A DNA stretch of 64,000 bases from Hyphomicrobiales bacterium (lineage in GTDB: Bacteria > Pseudomonadota > Alphaproteobacteria > Rhizobiales > Rhizobiaceae), in the NCBI GenBank assembly GCA_900473685.1, contig UCNE01000005.1:434001-498000 (forward strand), in the 5' to 3' direction. Position 1 is the first letter of the stretch; each line of letters opens with the position of its first letter. Made by a program: the position numbers and the translations under genes. A model generated the notes under the pieces. That model saw only the letters and a list, made by a program, of their open reading frames with translations. It ran no database searches and was not told where the DNA came from. Shown in pieces: positions 28,751 through 38,309 of this stretch.

Positions 28751-29311
28751 TCAGGCGCGTTGCGCCAGTTCCTTGTCGATTGCTGAAACGAGGCGGCCGT
28801 CCTCTGCGGTGACATCGGGTGCAAAGCGTGCGGCGACCTTGCCGTCGCGGCCGATCAGGAATTTTTCGAAATTCCAGAGCACATCGGCCTTGTTCTCCGG
28901 CTCGATGCCGTATCCCTTCAACCGGTCGCGCATCGGGCCTTCGCCGATGGCGTCAGGTACAATTGCCGTCAGGCTGCGATAGAGCGGATGGGCCGCCTGT
29001 CCCTTGACGGAAATCTTCGAGAAAATGGGAAACTGCACATCGTAGGTGCTGGTGCAGAATTCGACGATCTCGGCCTCGGTTCCGGGCTCCTGCTCCATGA
29101 AGTCATTGGCCGGGAAGGCAAGGATGACAAACCCTGCATCGCGCTTGGCTTCATACAGTTTTTCAAGGCCTTCATATTGCACGGTCAGGCCGCATTTCGA
29201 CGCGACGTTGACGACCAGCATGACGCGGCCGCGAAATTCGGCAAGTGTCGTCTGACGTCCGTCGGCTGTCTTGACCGGGATATCTAAGGGGGAAGATGTC
29301 ACGTTGTCCAC
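28751..29311 (-). CDS. Glutathione peroxidase family protein (Cys type)
   Basis: 186 residues. Thioredoxin-fold peroxidase that reduces hydroperoxides in the cytoplasm. Peroxidatic Cys40 in NVASKCGLT, the second Cys86 in the position typical of thioredoxin-dependent 2-Cys members, and WNF (Trp146, Asn147). The Gln of the family tetrad (FPCNQF) is replaced: here FPANDF, with Ala and Asp70. The start is GTG at 29311 behind GGGAGCGGA; a second GTG three codons on is possible. It sits 50 nt downstream of the cellulose operon and may be co-transcribed with it. Confidence 0.85.
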   Translation of the reverse strand: MDNVTSSPLDIPVKTADGRQTTLAEFRGRVMLVVNVASKCGLTVQYEGLEKLYEAKRDAGFVILAFPANDFMEQEPGTEAEIVEFCTSTYDVQFPIFSKISVKGQAAHPLYRSLTAIVPDAIGEGPMRDRLKGYGIEPENKADVLWNFEKFLIGRDGKVAARFAPDVTAEDGRLVSAIDKELAQRA

Positions 29312-29361
29312 TCCGCTCCCGATGGCTAAACCGGAAAGCCGGGGGGAGCCTTGCGTCCCGG

Positions 29362-31518
29362 TCAGTCCTTGTCGTTGAATATCTGGTAGAGAATGCCAAG
29401 TCCACGCTGGCCGTCACGATTGCCGATGGCAGCCAGTGCCTCAAAGACCCGCCGCGCGTCGGCGTAGCGCTTCAGCCTCAGATAGGCATAACCCCGGAGC
29501 GACAGAAGATCAGTTCTTTCAGGACCGATCTGCCTCAACTGATCGAGGACGAGCAGCGCTTCCCGCGAGCGGCCGGCGTCGAAAGCGGCGACAGCCTTGT
29601 CGGCGAGGATCGCCTGTTGCAGTTCGAAAGCGCGTTGGCGGCTTTGTGGCGCCTTGATCGCGGAGACCGCAGCCTTGCTCGATAGACCGGCACGCAGATA
29701 GGCAAGGCTTTGGCCATAGGCTGCATCCTCGCGGGTTTTTGCCGAGGTGCCGAGCATGCCGACCTCGAAAGCAGCGGCTGCTTCCATCGGTCTGTTCCGC
29801 TCCATCAGGCACCAGCCGCGCGTCAATGCGGCTTCAGGCGCCAGCGTTTGCGGGTTGATCGTGGACTTGCAGCCCCGATCGACCGCGGCAGTTCTGCGTG
29901 GACGCGTGGCTGTGACCTGCTCGGGCCGAGCGTAATCCGGTTCTTGTGAGGCCGCGATTGTCCGCTCCTGTTGCCTGACGACGACTGTTTTGTTGACAAC
30001 CGGCACCTGCCGCCTCGCCGTATCCGGCTCTTCGACCTCGCCAACCTTGGCAATGCGTTCCGACCGACCGGCCCAGAGGCGCTGGATTTCGGAGAGGCCC
30101 TTCAGGTCGTCCAGTTGCTGATAGGTGACCGCCAGCCCGTAAGCGGAGGGCTCATCATCGAGTTTCCAGCCGAGGGCGGTCCGGAACCATTGCAGGGCCG
30201 TTTGCGGCTGGTTCAGCGCGCGGGCATACCAGCCAAATTGCTGGGCCGTCGATGCGTCACGCGATTTGATTACCTCGGCAGCGATCCGCTTTAGGACATC
30301 GGCGGGGATAGCAACCGGCGGCTCAAGCGCCAGCAGATTGGCCGTGGCGGCAAGGTAGACAGCCTTTGCATCCTTGGAATCATCGCGCCAGCGATACATC
30401 GTGTCTTCTGCTGCAAGCTGATCGTTACGGTCGATCAGGGTCAGTGCCAGGCCTTGCGAGGCAGATGCCGTATCTTCCTTGTCACGCGCCTTGCGGAACC
30501 ATTTTTCCGCGGCTTCCATGTCGGCACGCGGCAGGTAATACCAGCCGAGCAACAGCGCATCGGAGGCAAGGCCACCGGTCTCTGCAAGGCGCTCAACCCG
30601 CGACAGATATTGCGGTGGGACGACGAGCTTTCCGTCAGCATTGGCTTCGGCGACAAACCGGCGCGCGAGGTCGTCGCGGATACTGTCGAATTCCATCGTG
30701 CCGTCCGGCGCGGTCTTTTCCTTGGCGAGAAGATCCTCGACGCTCTTGGCGGGAAGAAGTGCGGCGGCCTTCTGCACGGTGGCAAGGCGCTCGGCGGCAT
30801 TCTGGCAATTGTTGAGGATATAGGCATAGGCGTCGGTCGCGCGTTGCGCCTTGTCGGTATTGAAGAATGCCTCGGCGACGCGCCACAGGACATCGACCTC
30901 GCTGCAGGTGAGCAGGCTCGGCGTTTCCGAGCCAATCCGCACGACGGTTTCATACTGTTTCAAATCCGAGGCATTGACCAGCCGTGCCCGGGCTTCGGCA
31001 ACGGTGAGCCGGTCGAGCAGATCCGCCGGCGGTTTCCATGCGGGTTCCGCGACCTGGCGTTCGGCTATGGCCTTGCGGACTTCGGCATAACGGGCTTGTG
31101 CGTAGAGATCCCACATTGTCTCCAGCTGCTTGTCCTCATTTTGAGGAACTGCCAGTGGATCCTTCGGTGGTACCCAATCCGGGTAGAGCGCCTTCAGGCG
31201 GGAGATTTCCGCCTGCAGCCTTGCCGTATCGCCACGGCTGGCAAAATAGCGCAGCGCGCTTTCATCGACCGTCGCCGCCGTTGCTGCAGTCACCACAGTA
31301 TCGAGAACCGGCCGGGCAGAACGCTTGATTTCCCGGAACACCGGCGCATTAGCGCTCCTGTCCGGCTGCTGGGCGAGGCGCGGCGACAGCGTAACAGGTT
31401 CTTCCGCATCCATCAGCGAAAGCGAACGCATCGCATTCTTGATATAGTCGGGCTTGTTCATCCCGACGACACCGATGGCGATGACCGCTGCTGACAATGC
31501 GATGAAGGTCGACTTCAT
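29362..31518 (-). CDS. TPR-rich protein of the cellulose operon
   Basis: 718 residues with an N-terminal hydrophobic segment (signal anchor or peptide, 1-20) and then long stretches of helical repeats that resemble TPR/Sel1 units (for example DALLLGWYYLPRADMEAAEKWF in pieces, and the C-terminal RGYAYLRLKRYADARRVFEALA). There is no beta-barrel end such as in BcsC. It could be the periplasmic scaffold of the cellulose exporter or a partner of the missing BcsC. The ATG at 31518 overlaps the endoglucanase stop (ATGA). The protein family is not one I can name with certainty. Confidence 0.7.
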   Translation of the reverse strand: MKSTFIALSAAVIAIGVVGMNKPDYIKNAMRSLSLMDAEEPVTLSPRLAQQPDRSANAPVFREIKRSARPVLDTVVTAATAATVDESALRYFASRGDTARLQAEISRLKALYPDWVPPKDPLAVPQNEDKQLETMWDLYAQARYAEVRKAIAERQVAEPAWKPPADLLDRLTVAEARARLVNASDLKQYETVVRIGSETPSLLTCSEVDVLWRVAEAFFNTDKAQRATDAYAYILNNCQNAAERLATVQKAAALLPAKSVEDLLAKEKTAPDGTMEFDSIRDDLARRFVAEANADGKLVVPPQYLSRVERLAETGGLASDALLLGWYYLPRADMEAAEKWFRKARDKEDTASASQGLALTLIDRNDQLAAEDTMYRWRDDSKDAKAVYLAATANLLALEPPVAIPADVLKRIAAEVIKSRDASTAQQFGWYARALNQPQTALQWFRTALGWKLDDEPSAYGLAVTYQQLDDLKGLSEIQRLWAGRSERIAKVGEVEEPDTARRQVPVVNKTVVVRQQERTIAASQEPDYARPEQVTATRPRRTAAVDRGCKSTINPQTLAPEAALTRGWCLMERNRPMEAAAAFEVGMLGTSAKTREDAAYGQSLAYLRAGLSSKAAVSAIKAPQSRQRAFELQQAILADKAVAAFDAGRSREALLVLDQLRQIGPERTDLLSLRGYAYLRLKRYADARRVFEALAAIGNRDGQRGLGILYQIFNDKD

Positions 31519-32567
31519 GAGCACTCCCGCTGCTGAGCAGCTATAAATGATAACCCCAGCAAATGGAGCGTCGAAGGATAATAGCGGGTCGGCGCGAATT
31601 GCTTCAAATCTTCCGGCACGGCTGTCGTGTTCAACACACAGGCCAGAATATGGTTAATTATTTGATAACCCGGATCGGCAAGGTTGTCCTTGGGTTGGCT
31701 GGAATCTATATCTATGGTTGCGTATGTTCCGTTTGCACCGGATGGTCCCCGCATCAACCTCGTCAACAGGTCCCGGTCCGTTACCCCTGCCCGAGCGAGA
31801 TAGAGCGGGATGCGCAGGGCGTTGTATCCGAACTCGGCAGGAAATCCAGTTGCCGGTCTGGGAGCTGATTTCAGGGATACCCAATCTGGGGGAAGTTGTT
31901 TCGGACCAAACCGCAACTCACCAAGAAGCGCGATGCCGTCGGCCCGCAGCTTGGCCCAAACCGGCGACGGTGCCAGCTGATCCAGCACCGGAAAGGCTTC
32001 GAAAACCCAGTAGGAGGGGTTGATGACGGGGCCGTCGTCGCGGTCTTTGGCGGAAAATCCGTTGGCGGCCGGTAAGAGCAGCGTCCGCCCCGAATTTTGA
32101 ATAACTGTTTTCTCAAGGATGGCGCGGGCGATGCTGGCGCCATTCTTGATGTAGTCCGGCCGGTTCCACTGTTTTCCGGCCAGGCCGAGTGCATAGGCAA
32201 TCAGGATGTCGCCATCCGTCGCATTGTTGATGTCGGTGACATGCGGTTTGCTGGCGGGGTTCCATTTCCAGGCGGCGAGGCCATCGCTGCGCAACAGCAG
32301 TTCGGTGCGCGTAAAAGACCAGATCAGTTCGAAATCCGCAGGGCTGTTTGCAAGCACGGACAGCAGCAGTCCATAGCCTTGACCTTCGCTATGGCTGATA
32401 CTGCCGTTGGCGTCATCAATGATACGGCCGCCAGGATCGAGAAATTTCGCCTTGTAGGCTTGCCAGGCCTCGGCGGCGATCAAGGGTTGCTGTGCGGTCG
32501 CCGGAGTGCTGGCCAGACAGAAGCTGAACAGTCCTGCAAGGAAAGCCGCCAGCAGTTTTTCCCTCAT
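31515..32567 (-). CDS. bcsZ: Glycoside hydrolase family 8 endoglucanase of cellulose synthesis
   Basis: 350 residues. Secreted (signal peptide 1-25, ending ATAQ) beta-1,4-glucanase that trims or releases nascent cellulose in the periplasm. The catalytic acid is Glu61 in SHSEGQGYGLLL, and the essential Asp lies in the NNATDGD motif (about 118). GH8 endoglucanases are standard in bacterial cellulose operons (BcsZ; called CelC in Agrobacterium). The ATG at 32567 overlaps the bcsB stop (ATGA). The longer in-frame extension upstream lies inside bcsB and is not real. Confidence 0.92.
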   Translation of the reverse strand: MREKLLAAFLAGLFSFCLASTPATAQQPLIAAEAWQAYKAKFLDPGGRIIDDANGSISHSEGQGYGLLLSVLANSPADFELIWSFTRTELLLRSDGLAAWKWNPASKPHVTDINNATDGDILIAYALGLAGKQWNRPDYIKNGASIARAILEKTVIQNSGRTLLLPAANGFSAKDRDDGPVINPSYWVFEAFPVLDQLAPSPVWAKLRADGIALLGELRFGPKQLPPDWVSLKSAPRPATGFPAEFGYNALRIPLYLARAGVTDRDLLTRLMRGPSGANGTYATIDIDSSQPKDNLADPGYQIINHILACVLNTTAVPEDLKQFAPTRYYPSTLHLLGLSFIAAQQRECS

Positions 32568-34915
32568 TGCCGCCGTCCGAGATTGCCAAGCAATGTCGCG
32601 GTCGCCAATCCCAGTATCACGGCAAGAACGGCGAGCAGCACCGCATAGGACAGAATGTTCGTCGATAACCAGTTGGCGGCGATCAGGCGGTAATTGGAGA
32701 ATGATCCGGCCTGCGTCGGTATGAACTGGAAGCTGTTCACCGGAACGGTCTGCACCGTCCGGGTGCCGGCCTCGTAGGTCGAGATACGACCAGAAAGCTG
32801 TGCCCAGTTGGTGTGACCGCTGAGTGCCTGCATGCTGTCGCGCAGTTCCTTTCCGGTTGGCGCCGCCAGGACAGTCCACGTTCCCGTTCCGTCGGGACTG
32901 GATGACTGCGCCATCAGCAACGACGCCGCGCTCGATGGCATGAAGCTGCTTTCAGATCTCGGTGCAAACCGTAGGGATGAGAGCGTGATATCAAAATTCT
33001 GCTTCAGCCACCCCTCAAGAGTGCTGATCGGGCCGCTGAACAACCCACCCTTCAATTTGTCTCGCCATTCGTTGTAGGCGGCTTGTGTATCGACGCCCGC
33101 CGCTTGAGCGCCCGTATCCGGCCCCCATGTATTGCGGCTTGCCTCAGAGATGTTCATCTGAGTGAAAACCATCGGCGGCATCTGGGACAGGGAGCCGATG
33201 AACAGTGCGCTTCTGTTGCCGATCAATGCCGGGGACGCGATTGTTTCGACCGCAAGCGGATGGCCGGCGCCGGTGGCGAGCCTTCCGAGGAATGTTGCCG
33301 CCGCCGAAAGGGTATTGGCATCGACGCGGTCCAGAAACAGCGGAACAGGATCAACGCTCCTGTTGTAAGGCGCTCCTGTTCCTGCCGTCGCCGCGAGGTT
33401 GGGCAGTTGGCCGACGCGGGCAAAGTCCGGCATGTGGAATTCCGACGTATCGAACAGTGCAAAGCGCGGGGTATCCGCGCCGGTTGTTCCAGGTGCGCAG
33501 ACCTTGTCGCCTTCGGTTTGCAAAATGGCTTCGATTGCAATCGTATTCACGCCCGGACGAAAGTGGCGCATGGTGACGTTGATCGGCAAATGACGAAGCA
33601 GGCCACCGCCCGACGAAGTGATCGGAACCGTGGAGGCGATGCTGTCATTGACGTAGACGTCGATATGGCTGCCCGGCAGGACGGCCGCCGAATAGGCTGC
33701 GTCCAGCAGGATCACGGCCTCGCCATAAGCGGAGGCATAAAAGTCTGACGGAACACCGATGGTGAAATCCGTGCGGAATCGCCTGCCGGAGAATTCCTCG
33801 GTCTTCAGTCCCAGTTGCGAAAACTGAAGCCGGGTATCGGCAAACAGGAACGGCGCATCCGGAGAGCGCCAGCGCTGCGTGGTAATCACGTCGCGGCGAA
33901 CCGGGACGGCAACGTCGGTCGGCGCAACGATGCTTTCGATCGCACTGCGGATCGCTTCCCATGTCGGCCCGGTGATCACCAGGACTGGCAGTCCGGTTCT
34001 CGGGTCCTGGACAAAGCCGGCAACCGGCGCGGACGCAGCCCCGTCCGGCAAGGCCGGAAACAGCGGCGAAAGCTCGGCGGGTGTGCCGACGAGGACAGTC
34101 ATTTCGCCAGGGCCGGATGGCATCACCTGGTTGGTCTCGAACGAGAAAGACTGGTTCGGCATGTCGGCGAGAACTGCCAGGCCCTGTGCAAGGCGCATCA
34201 AGGGAACAGTCGAGCCGGGCTGTTCAAGTCCGGGCACGACGAAGTTGAACCGGGTAAGACCGCTTTCATCGACACCGATTGCCTTGATGTCATCGAGACT
34301 CTGCATGGAAAGCGGCGCGTTGCCGGCAAAGCTGAGAAAGGTCTTTTCTGCGTCGATGTTCGACCAGAGTTCGTAGGTCGACTGAATGGAGCAGTCGGTA
34401 CGGTGACGTTGGTTGGAGCGCAGGCGGATCAGGTTGGAGCCCGGCTTCAGCAGGTCCTTGGGAAGATTGAGACCGAGTTCCGAGATTGTTTCGGAGGAGC
34501 GGATGGGTTCCTCGGCAATCTTGGTATTGTTCACCTCGACCGTCAGGTGCGACGTTTCCGGTGCCACGAAAATCGAATTCTGATAACCAAGATTAAGTTT
34601 TGCGCCGGCAGCGGCTTGCTGAGGGGTGAGATAGACAGACCAGAGGCGATCTTCGAACTCGCCGGTCAATCCAAGACTGCCTTCCGGCAAGATGTATCGC
34701 TGGAAGGGCACTGTTTCGACCGCGTCGGGAACAGGTGCAACGGTCACCGGCTGGGAGCCCTGCGGATTTTCACCCTGATCTACCGGCGGTGTCGTGACCA
34801 CCGGGCCGTCCGAGGCGGGACGCTCGGGCGTCATGTCGAAGGGGAGCGCCTGGGCGTGGAGGGAGCCAGCCGGCAAAGCGAGCAGTGTGAGAGCGAGAAT
34901 TACGGCCTTGGTCAT
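32564..34915 (-). CDS. bcsB: Cellulose synthase periplasmic subunit BcsB
   Basis: 783 residues, with an N-terminal signal peptide (MTKAVILALTLLALPAGS) and one C-terminal membrane anchor (about 750-775, TNILSYAVLLAVLAVILGLA). Between these are the two carbohydrate-binding/flavodoxin-like repeats of BcsB, which guide the glucan across the periplasm and dock on BcsA. The ATG at 34915 was chosen because the longer frame lies within bcsA; the start overlaps the bcsA stop (ATGA). Confidence 0.92.
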   Translation of the reverse strand: MTKAVILALTLLALPAGSLHAQALPFDMTPERPASDGPVVTTPPVDQGENPQGSQPVTVAPVPDAVETVPFQRYILPEGSLGLTGEFEDRLWSVYLTPQQAAAGAKLNLGYQNSIFVAPETSHLTVEVNNTKIAEEPIRSSETISELGLNLPKDLLKPGSNLIRLRSNQRHRTDCSIQSTYELWSNIDAEKTFLSFAGNAPLSMQSLDDIKAIGVDESGLTRFNFVVPGLEQPGSTVPLMRLAQGLAVLADMPNQSFSFETNQVMPSGPGEMTVLVGTPAELSPLFPALPDGAASAPVAGFVQDPRTGLPVLVITGPTWEAIRSAIESIVAPTDVAVPVRRDVITTQRWRSPDAPFLFADTRLQFSQLGLKTEEFSGRRFRTDFTIGVPSDFYASAYGEAVILLDAAYSAAVLPGSHIDVYVNDSIASTVPITSSGGGLLRHLPINVTMRHFRPGVNTIAIEAILQTEGDKVCAPGTTGADTPRFALFDTSEFHMPDFARVGQLPNLAATAGTGAPYNRSVDPVPLFLDRVDANTLSAAATFLGRLATGAGHPLAVETIASPALIGNRSALFIGSLSQMPPMVFTQMNISEASRNTWGPDTGAQAAGVDTQAAYNEWRDKLKGGLFSGPISTLEGWLKQNFDITLSSLRFAPRSESSFMPSSAASLLMAQSSSPDGTGTWTVLAAPTGKELRDSMQALSGHTNWAQLSGRISTYEAGTRTVQTVPVNSFQFIPTQAGSFSNYRLIAANWLSTNILSYAVLLAVLAVILGLATATLLGNLGRRQ

Positions 34916-37098
34916 TTTTTCGCTCCCGCAGCAACCCGGGGCTTGCCGTCTGCCCCGCGATTGCTGAAGAAATAAGCGAGTCCCCGGCTGGTCTGATAGA
35001 AGGCCAGCCCGAAGAACCAGAGCGTACCCCGGAAGAGACCCGGATTGCCGCGACGCGACAACTGGAATTCTGTCCATTGCTGCGAATTTGCAAAAATCAG
35101 ATCGGCGACGAGACTGTGATCGCGCGCCGCTTCCGGCAGGTATTGGCAACCCATCGTGACGATATCGCCATCGACCTGCGTGTTGCGAACGGCAACCGGG
35201 AGGATTTCTGCTGTGTCGCGGCCATGGGGCGTGAAACGGATCAGGCCACGCGTATCGACGGCGGGCGAACCGATCGTCTTTGCGTAGACATTGATGCGAG
35301 CGCCATAGACCGAAACGTCATCGATCGTGGCCGGATACCATTGCTCGCCAAGGCCGAACTCACATCGGCGCGTGACCTTGACACGCCGGGTTGCCGACAG
35401 CTCGCCGCGCTCGGACACGACGCCGAGCGCACATCCCGCCAGAACGAGGTTGAGCAGGTTCCAGCCACCAACGACCAGCGTGACATCCGCCTTGTAGGGT
35501 TCGGTGTAGACACGGTAGATGGTGACCAGCAGGGCAAGCAGCAGCACCGCGAAGATGATGAAAAACGGCCGGCTGATTTCCGACAGGCGGCTGACCAGAA
35601 CGGACTCGTCCTTTGCCGTCACCTTGAAGCTGGGCTTTCTCGGGTTGACGATCGCCGAGACAACGGCCGGCAGGAGATGGACCGTCTGGACATATTCATA
35701 GAGTTCCGAGATCCAGGGCCAGCGGAATGAGCCATACAGATAGTTCTGCATCATCAGGTTCACGAGCATGTAGGCAAGCGTATAGCCGAGGAATTCGCCG
35801 CCGGATGCGGTGAAGATTTCCAGATCGAAGAACAGGTAACAGAGCGGCGCGAACAGGAAGATCGTCCGTGGAAACGGAAACAGCCAGAACAATGTCGACG
35901 ACATGTAGCAGAGTCGTTGCGGGATCGACAGGCCGCGCTTCAGCGGCGGAAACTTGAAGCGCAGGATCTGCATCATGCCCTGCGCCCAGCGGCTGCGCTG
36001 GCCGATGAAGCTGGCAAAGGTCGCAGGCTGCAGCCCGGCGATCAGCGGCCGGTCGACATAGACGCTGTTCCAGCCGCTGGCATGGAGATCAATCGCGGTT
36101 TCGCAATCTTCCGTAATGCTGACGCCGCTGAAGCCACCGGTCTGGTCCAAGGCCTGACGGCGCAACACCGCAGCCGAGCCACAGAAGAACGAGGCATTCC
36201 ACTTGTCGAGGCCGCGCTGGATGATGCCGTAGAACATCTCGTTCTCGCTCGGCATCTTTTCGAAGGTCCGCAGGTTGCGCTCGACGGGGTCGGGATTGAG
36301 AAAGAAGTGCGGGGTCTGAACGAGGAAGAGCTTTGGGTCGTCCTCGAAATAGCCGACCGTCTCTAAGAGGAAATCCCGAGCAGGCGCATGGTCGGCGTCG
36401 AAGACGGCAATAAGCTCGCCCTGAGAATGCTGCATGCCGTTGTTCAGATTGCCGGCCTTGGCATGCTCGTTGCGGTCGCGTGACAGATACTTGACGTCCA
36501 GATCGGTGCACAGGGTCTGCAATTCCTGATGCCGGGACTGGGCCGTCTGGCTCTCGAGAAGGTTTGCCGAGCTTCGCTTCTGCAGGGTACCGCCATCGTC
36601 GAGTAGCCAGACCGTCAGCTTGTCGGCGGGGTAGTCCATGGCTTTGGCGGCGGCCAGCGTATTGGCAAGAAGATGCGAATCTTCATTGTAAGTTGGCACG
36701 TAGACATCGACGCTTGGATATTTTCCCGCCGTCGCCGCCCGCGAGGGGCGCGATGGCAGCGGCATGGCAACAACGAACAAGCTGAGCGCCAGCATCATCA
36801 CGCTGTACATTTCAGCCAGGTAGAGCAGGAAGGCTGGAACGAAGTTTTCAAGCTGGTTGACTGGCGGCAGCGTGCTGGTCGTGCGCCAGTAGACATAGCG
36901 CATCACGATCGCCGTGCCGAAGGCAAGCGCGGTGAGCCGCCAGGTTCCTTCCGCCTTGAGGATCTTCAGGACGGCCATGAAGGTGACGACAGCAATGCTG
37001 GCGATCAACTGGGTCTGCAGATTGATCGGCAGGGTGACCAGCGCAATGACGCAGAGGGAGGCAATGCCCCAGAAAAGAATGATACTCGTCTTGCGCAT
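34912..37098 (-). CDS. bcsA: Cellulose synthase catalytic subunit BcsA
   Basis: 728 residues. Inner-membrane GT2 glycosyltransferase that polymerises UDP-glucose to beta-1,4-glucan. The processive GT2 motifs are in place: LDDGG near 165, DADHAP near 233, TEDCE near 330 (catalytic base) and QRSRW near 366-370. A PilZ domain follows (about 565-665) with the RRVKVTRR and DVSVYG elements that bind cyclic di-GMP, so synthesis should be activated by that messenger. Multiple membrane helices flank the catalytic domain. Second gene of the cellulose operon. Confidence 0.96.
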   Translation of the reverse strand: MRKTSIILFWGIASLCVIALVTLPINLQTQLIASIAVVTFMAVLKILKAEGTWRLTALAFGTAIVMRYVYWRTTSTLPPVNQLENFVPAFLLYLAEMYSVMMLALSLFVVAMPLPSRPSRAATAGKYPSVDVYVPTYNEDSHLLANTLAAAKAMDYPADKLTVWLLDDGGTLQKRSSANLLESQTAQSRHQELQTLCTDLDVKYLSRDRNEHAKAGNLNNGMQHSQGELIAVFDADHAPARDFLLETVGYFEDDPKLFLVQTPHFFLNPDPVERNLRTFEKMPSENEMFYGIIQRGLDKWNASFFCGSAAVLRRQALDQTGGFSGVSITEDCETAIDLHASGWNSVYVDRPLIAGLQPATFASFIGQRSRWAQGMMQILRFKFPPLKRGLSIPQRLCYMSSTLFWLFPFPRTIFLFAPLCYLFFDLEIFTASGGEFLGYTLAYMLVNLMMQNYLYGSFRWPWISELYEYVQTVHLLPAVVSAIVNPRKPSFKVTAKDESVLVSRLSEISRPFFIIFAVLLLALLVTIYRVYTEPYKADVTLVVGGWNLLNLVLAGCALGVVSERGELSATRRVKVTRRCEFGLGEQWYPATIDDVSVYGARINVYAKTIGSPAVDTRGLIRFTPHGRDTAEILPVAVRNTQVDGDIVTMGCQYLPEAARDHSLVADLIFANSQQWTEFQLSRRGNPGLFRGTLWFFGLAFYQTSRGLAYFFSNRGADGKPRVAAGAKK

Positions 37099-37205
37099 GG
37101 TTGGTGCCCTTCAGAAGGCACCCGGTGACATGCAGATGCCGCCGGAAGCCTTTAAAACGCCATGGTCAACTCAAACTGCTATCGGCAATTCGGATCATGC
37201 CGATG

Positions 37206-38204
37206 TTACTTGCATTGTCCGGCACCCGCTGACTGGTTCACGCAATCGGGGGAAGGAACAACGATCCCCTTCATATCCCCTGTTGTTGGTAAAGGAATGG
37301 TTTCTACCGGTGCCGGTTGTTTGATCGGCTGGACTTTTTCGGTTGCCACAACGACTGGCCGCGGCCGCACGGCAGGGCGCACCGTATCGACTTCTGCTTC
37401 CGGCATCATATTGTCGCGCACATCATTTCTATTGGGATAGATGGGATTTCCAGTTCGGCCCAATGTCGGGTCAACGCCGGGAGGCTCGCCGTAGGGGTTC
37501 CAGCCTGCGGCGTTAAACGCACCGCGGATCGTATAGCCGTACATGGTGCTCAGCAATTTTTCTTCGCTTGCATTCTCTTCGCAGAGCCGCAGGCGAACCT
37601 GGATCGTGCCACGGTTCTGGAAAGCCGTTCTGGCATCCTCGGGCGAACGGATCTGCTGCCAGCCATAAAGGCAGGCATCACTGCCGCGGCCATGGCCATA
37701 GGCATAGCTGAAGGGGCCGTAATTGTTCTGCAGGTAGATCGGTGATTGCCTCAGCGCGATGCCGGGAAGCTCGCGGCGCATTTCCCTGGCGATCTCGCTT
37801 GCCTTCACGGAGGAATAACCAAGCGCCCGCGTGCCTTCGAATTTCGATCCGACCGGCCCGTACAATTGTACGCGCATGACATTCTGACCCGGCGTCGACG
37901 CGGATGTAAACAGGAAGATATCCTGTTGGGTCGCATTTCTGAACGTGCGCTCGACGATGTTGACGATGGCCGGTCCGCCAGGGCCTGGCAGGGCAAATGC
38001 GGTCTCATTGGGCACTGTGGTTACAGTATCGGACAACCTCACGCCTTCACGGGCACCACAGCCAGCAAGACCGAGCGTCACGACGATGCCGGCAAGCGTA
38101 TATCGAATGGCTGGGGTTCGTGGAAAGGGCAATATGCCTCCGTCAATTTCTCCGCAGATGGCATCCGGCCGGGCGCGGTTTCGAATCAGATCGGATCGAA
38201 TCAT
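37206..38204 (-). CDS. bcsN: Cellulose biosynthesis lipoprotein BcsN
   Basis: 332 residues from the first ATG. A lipoprotein signal with lipobox LGLAGC and then a domain typical of the alphaproteobacterial cellulose accessory protein BcsN; the C-terminal part is Pro/Val-rich. Its molecular role is not established. The first 24 residues look unlike a signal peptide; an in-frame TTG at 38132 has GGAGG four nt before it and would give a classical lipoprotein start (about 308 residues), so that start may be the true one. It lies 107 nt upstream of bcsA. Confidence 0.8.
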   Translation of the reverse strand: MIRSDLIRNRARPDAICGEIDGGILPFPRTPAIRYTLAGIVVTLGLAGCGAREGVRLSDTVTTVPNETAFALPGPGGPAIVNIVERTFRNATQQDIFLFTSASTPGQNVMRVQLYGPVGSKFEGTRALGYSSVKASEIAREMRRELPGIALRQSPIYLQNNYGPFSYAYGHGRGSDACLYGWQQIRSPEDARTAFQNRGTIQVRLRLCEENASEEKLLSTMYGYTIRGAFNAAGWNPYGEPPGVDPTLGRTGNPIYPNRNDVRDNMMPEAEVDTVRPAVRPRPVVVATEKVQPIKQPAPVETIPLPTTGDMKGIVVPSPDCVNQSAGAGQCK

Positions 38205-38309
38205 CGCTTACTGATAAATCATGAGGCCAGATTCGGGAATCCCCATTCCTGACAGGGGACAATACGGGGTTGCCGGTTGCTCTGCAGCTGCGGTGGAATA
38301 GGGATGATT

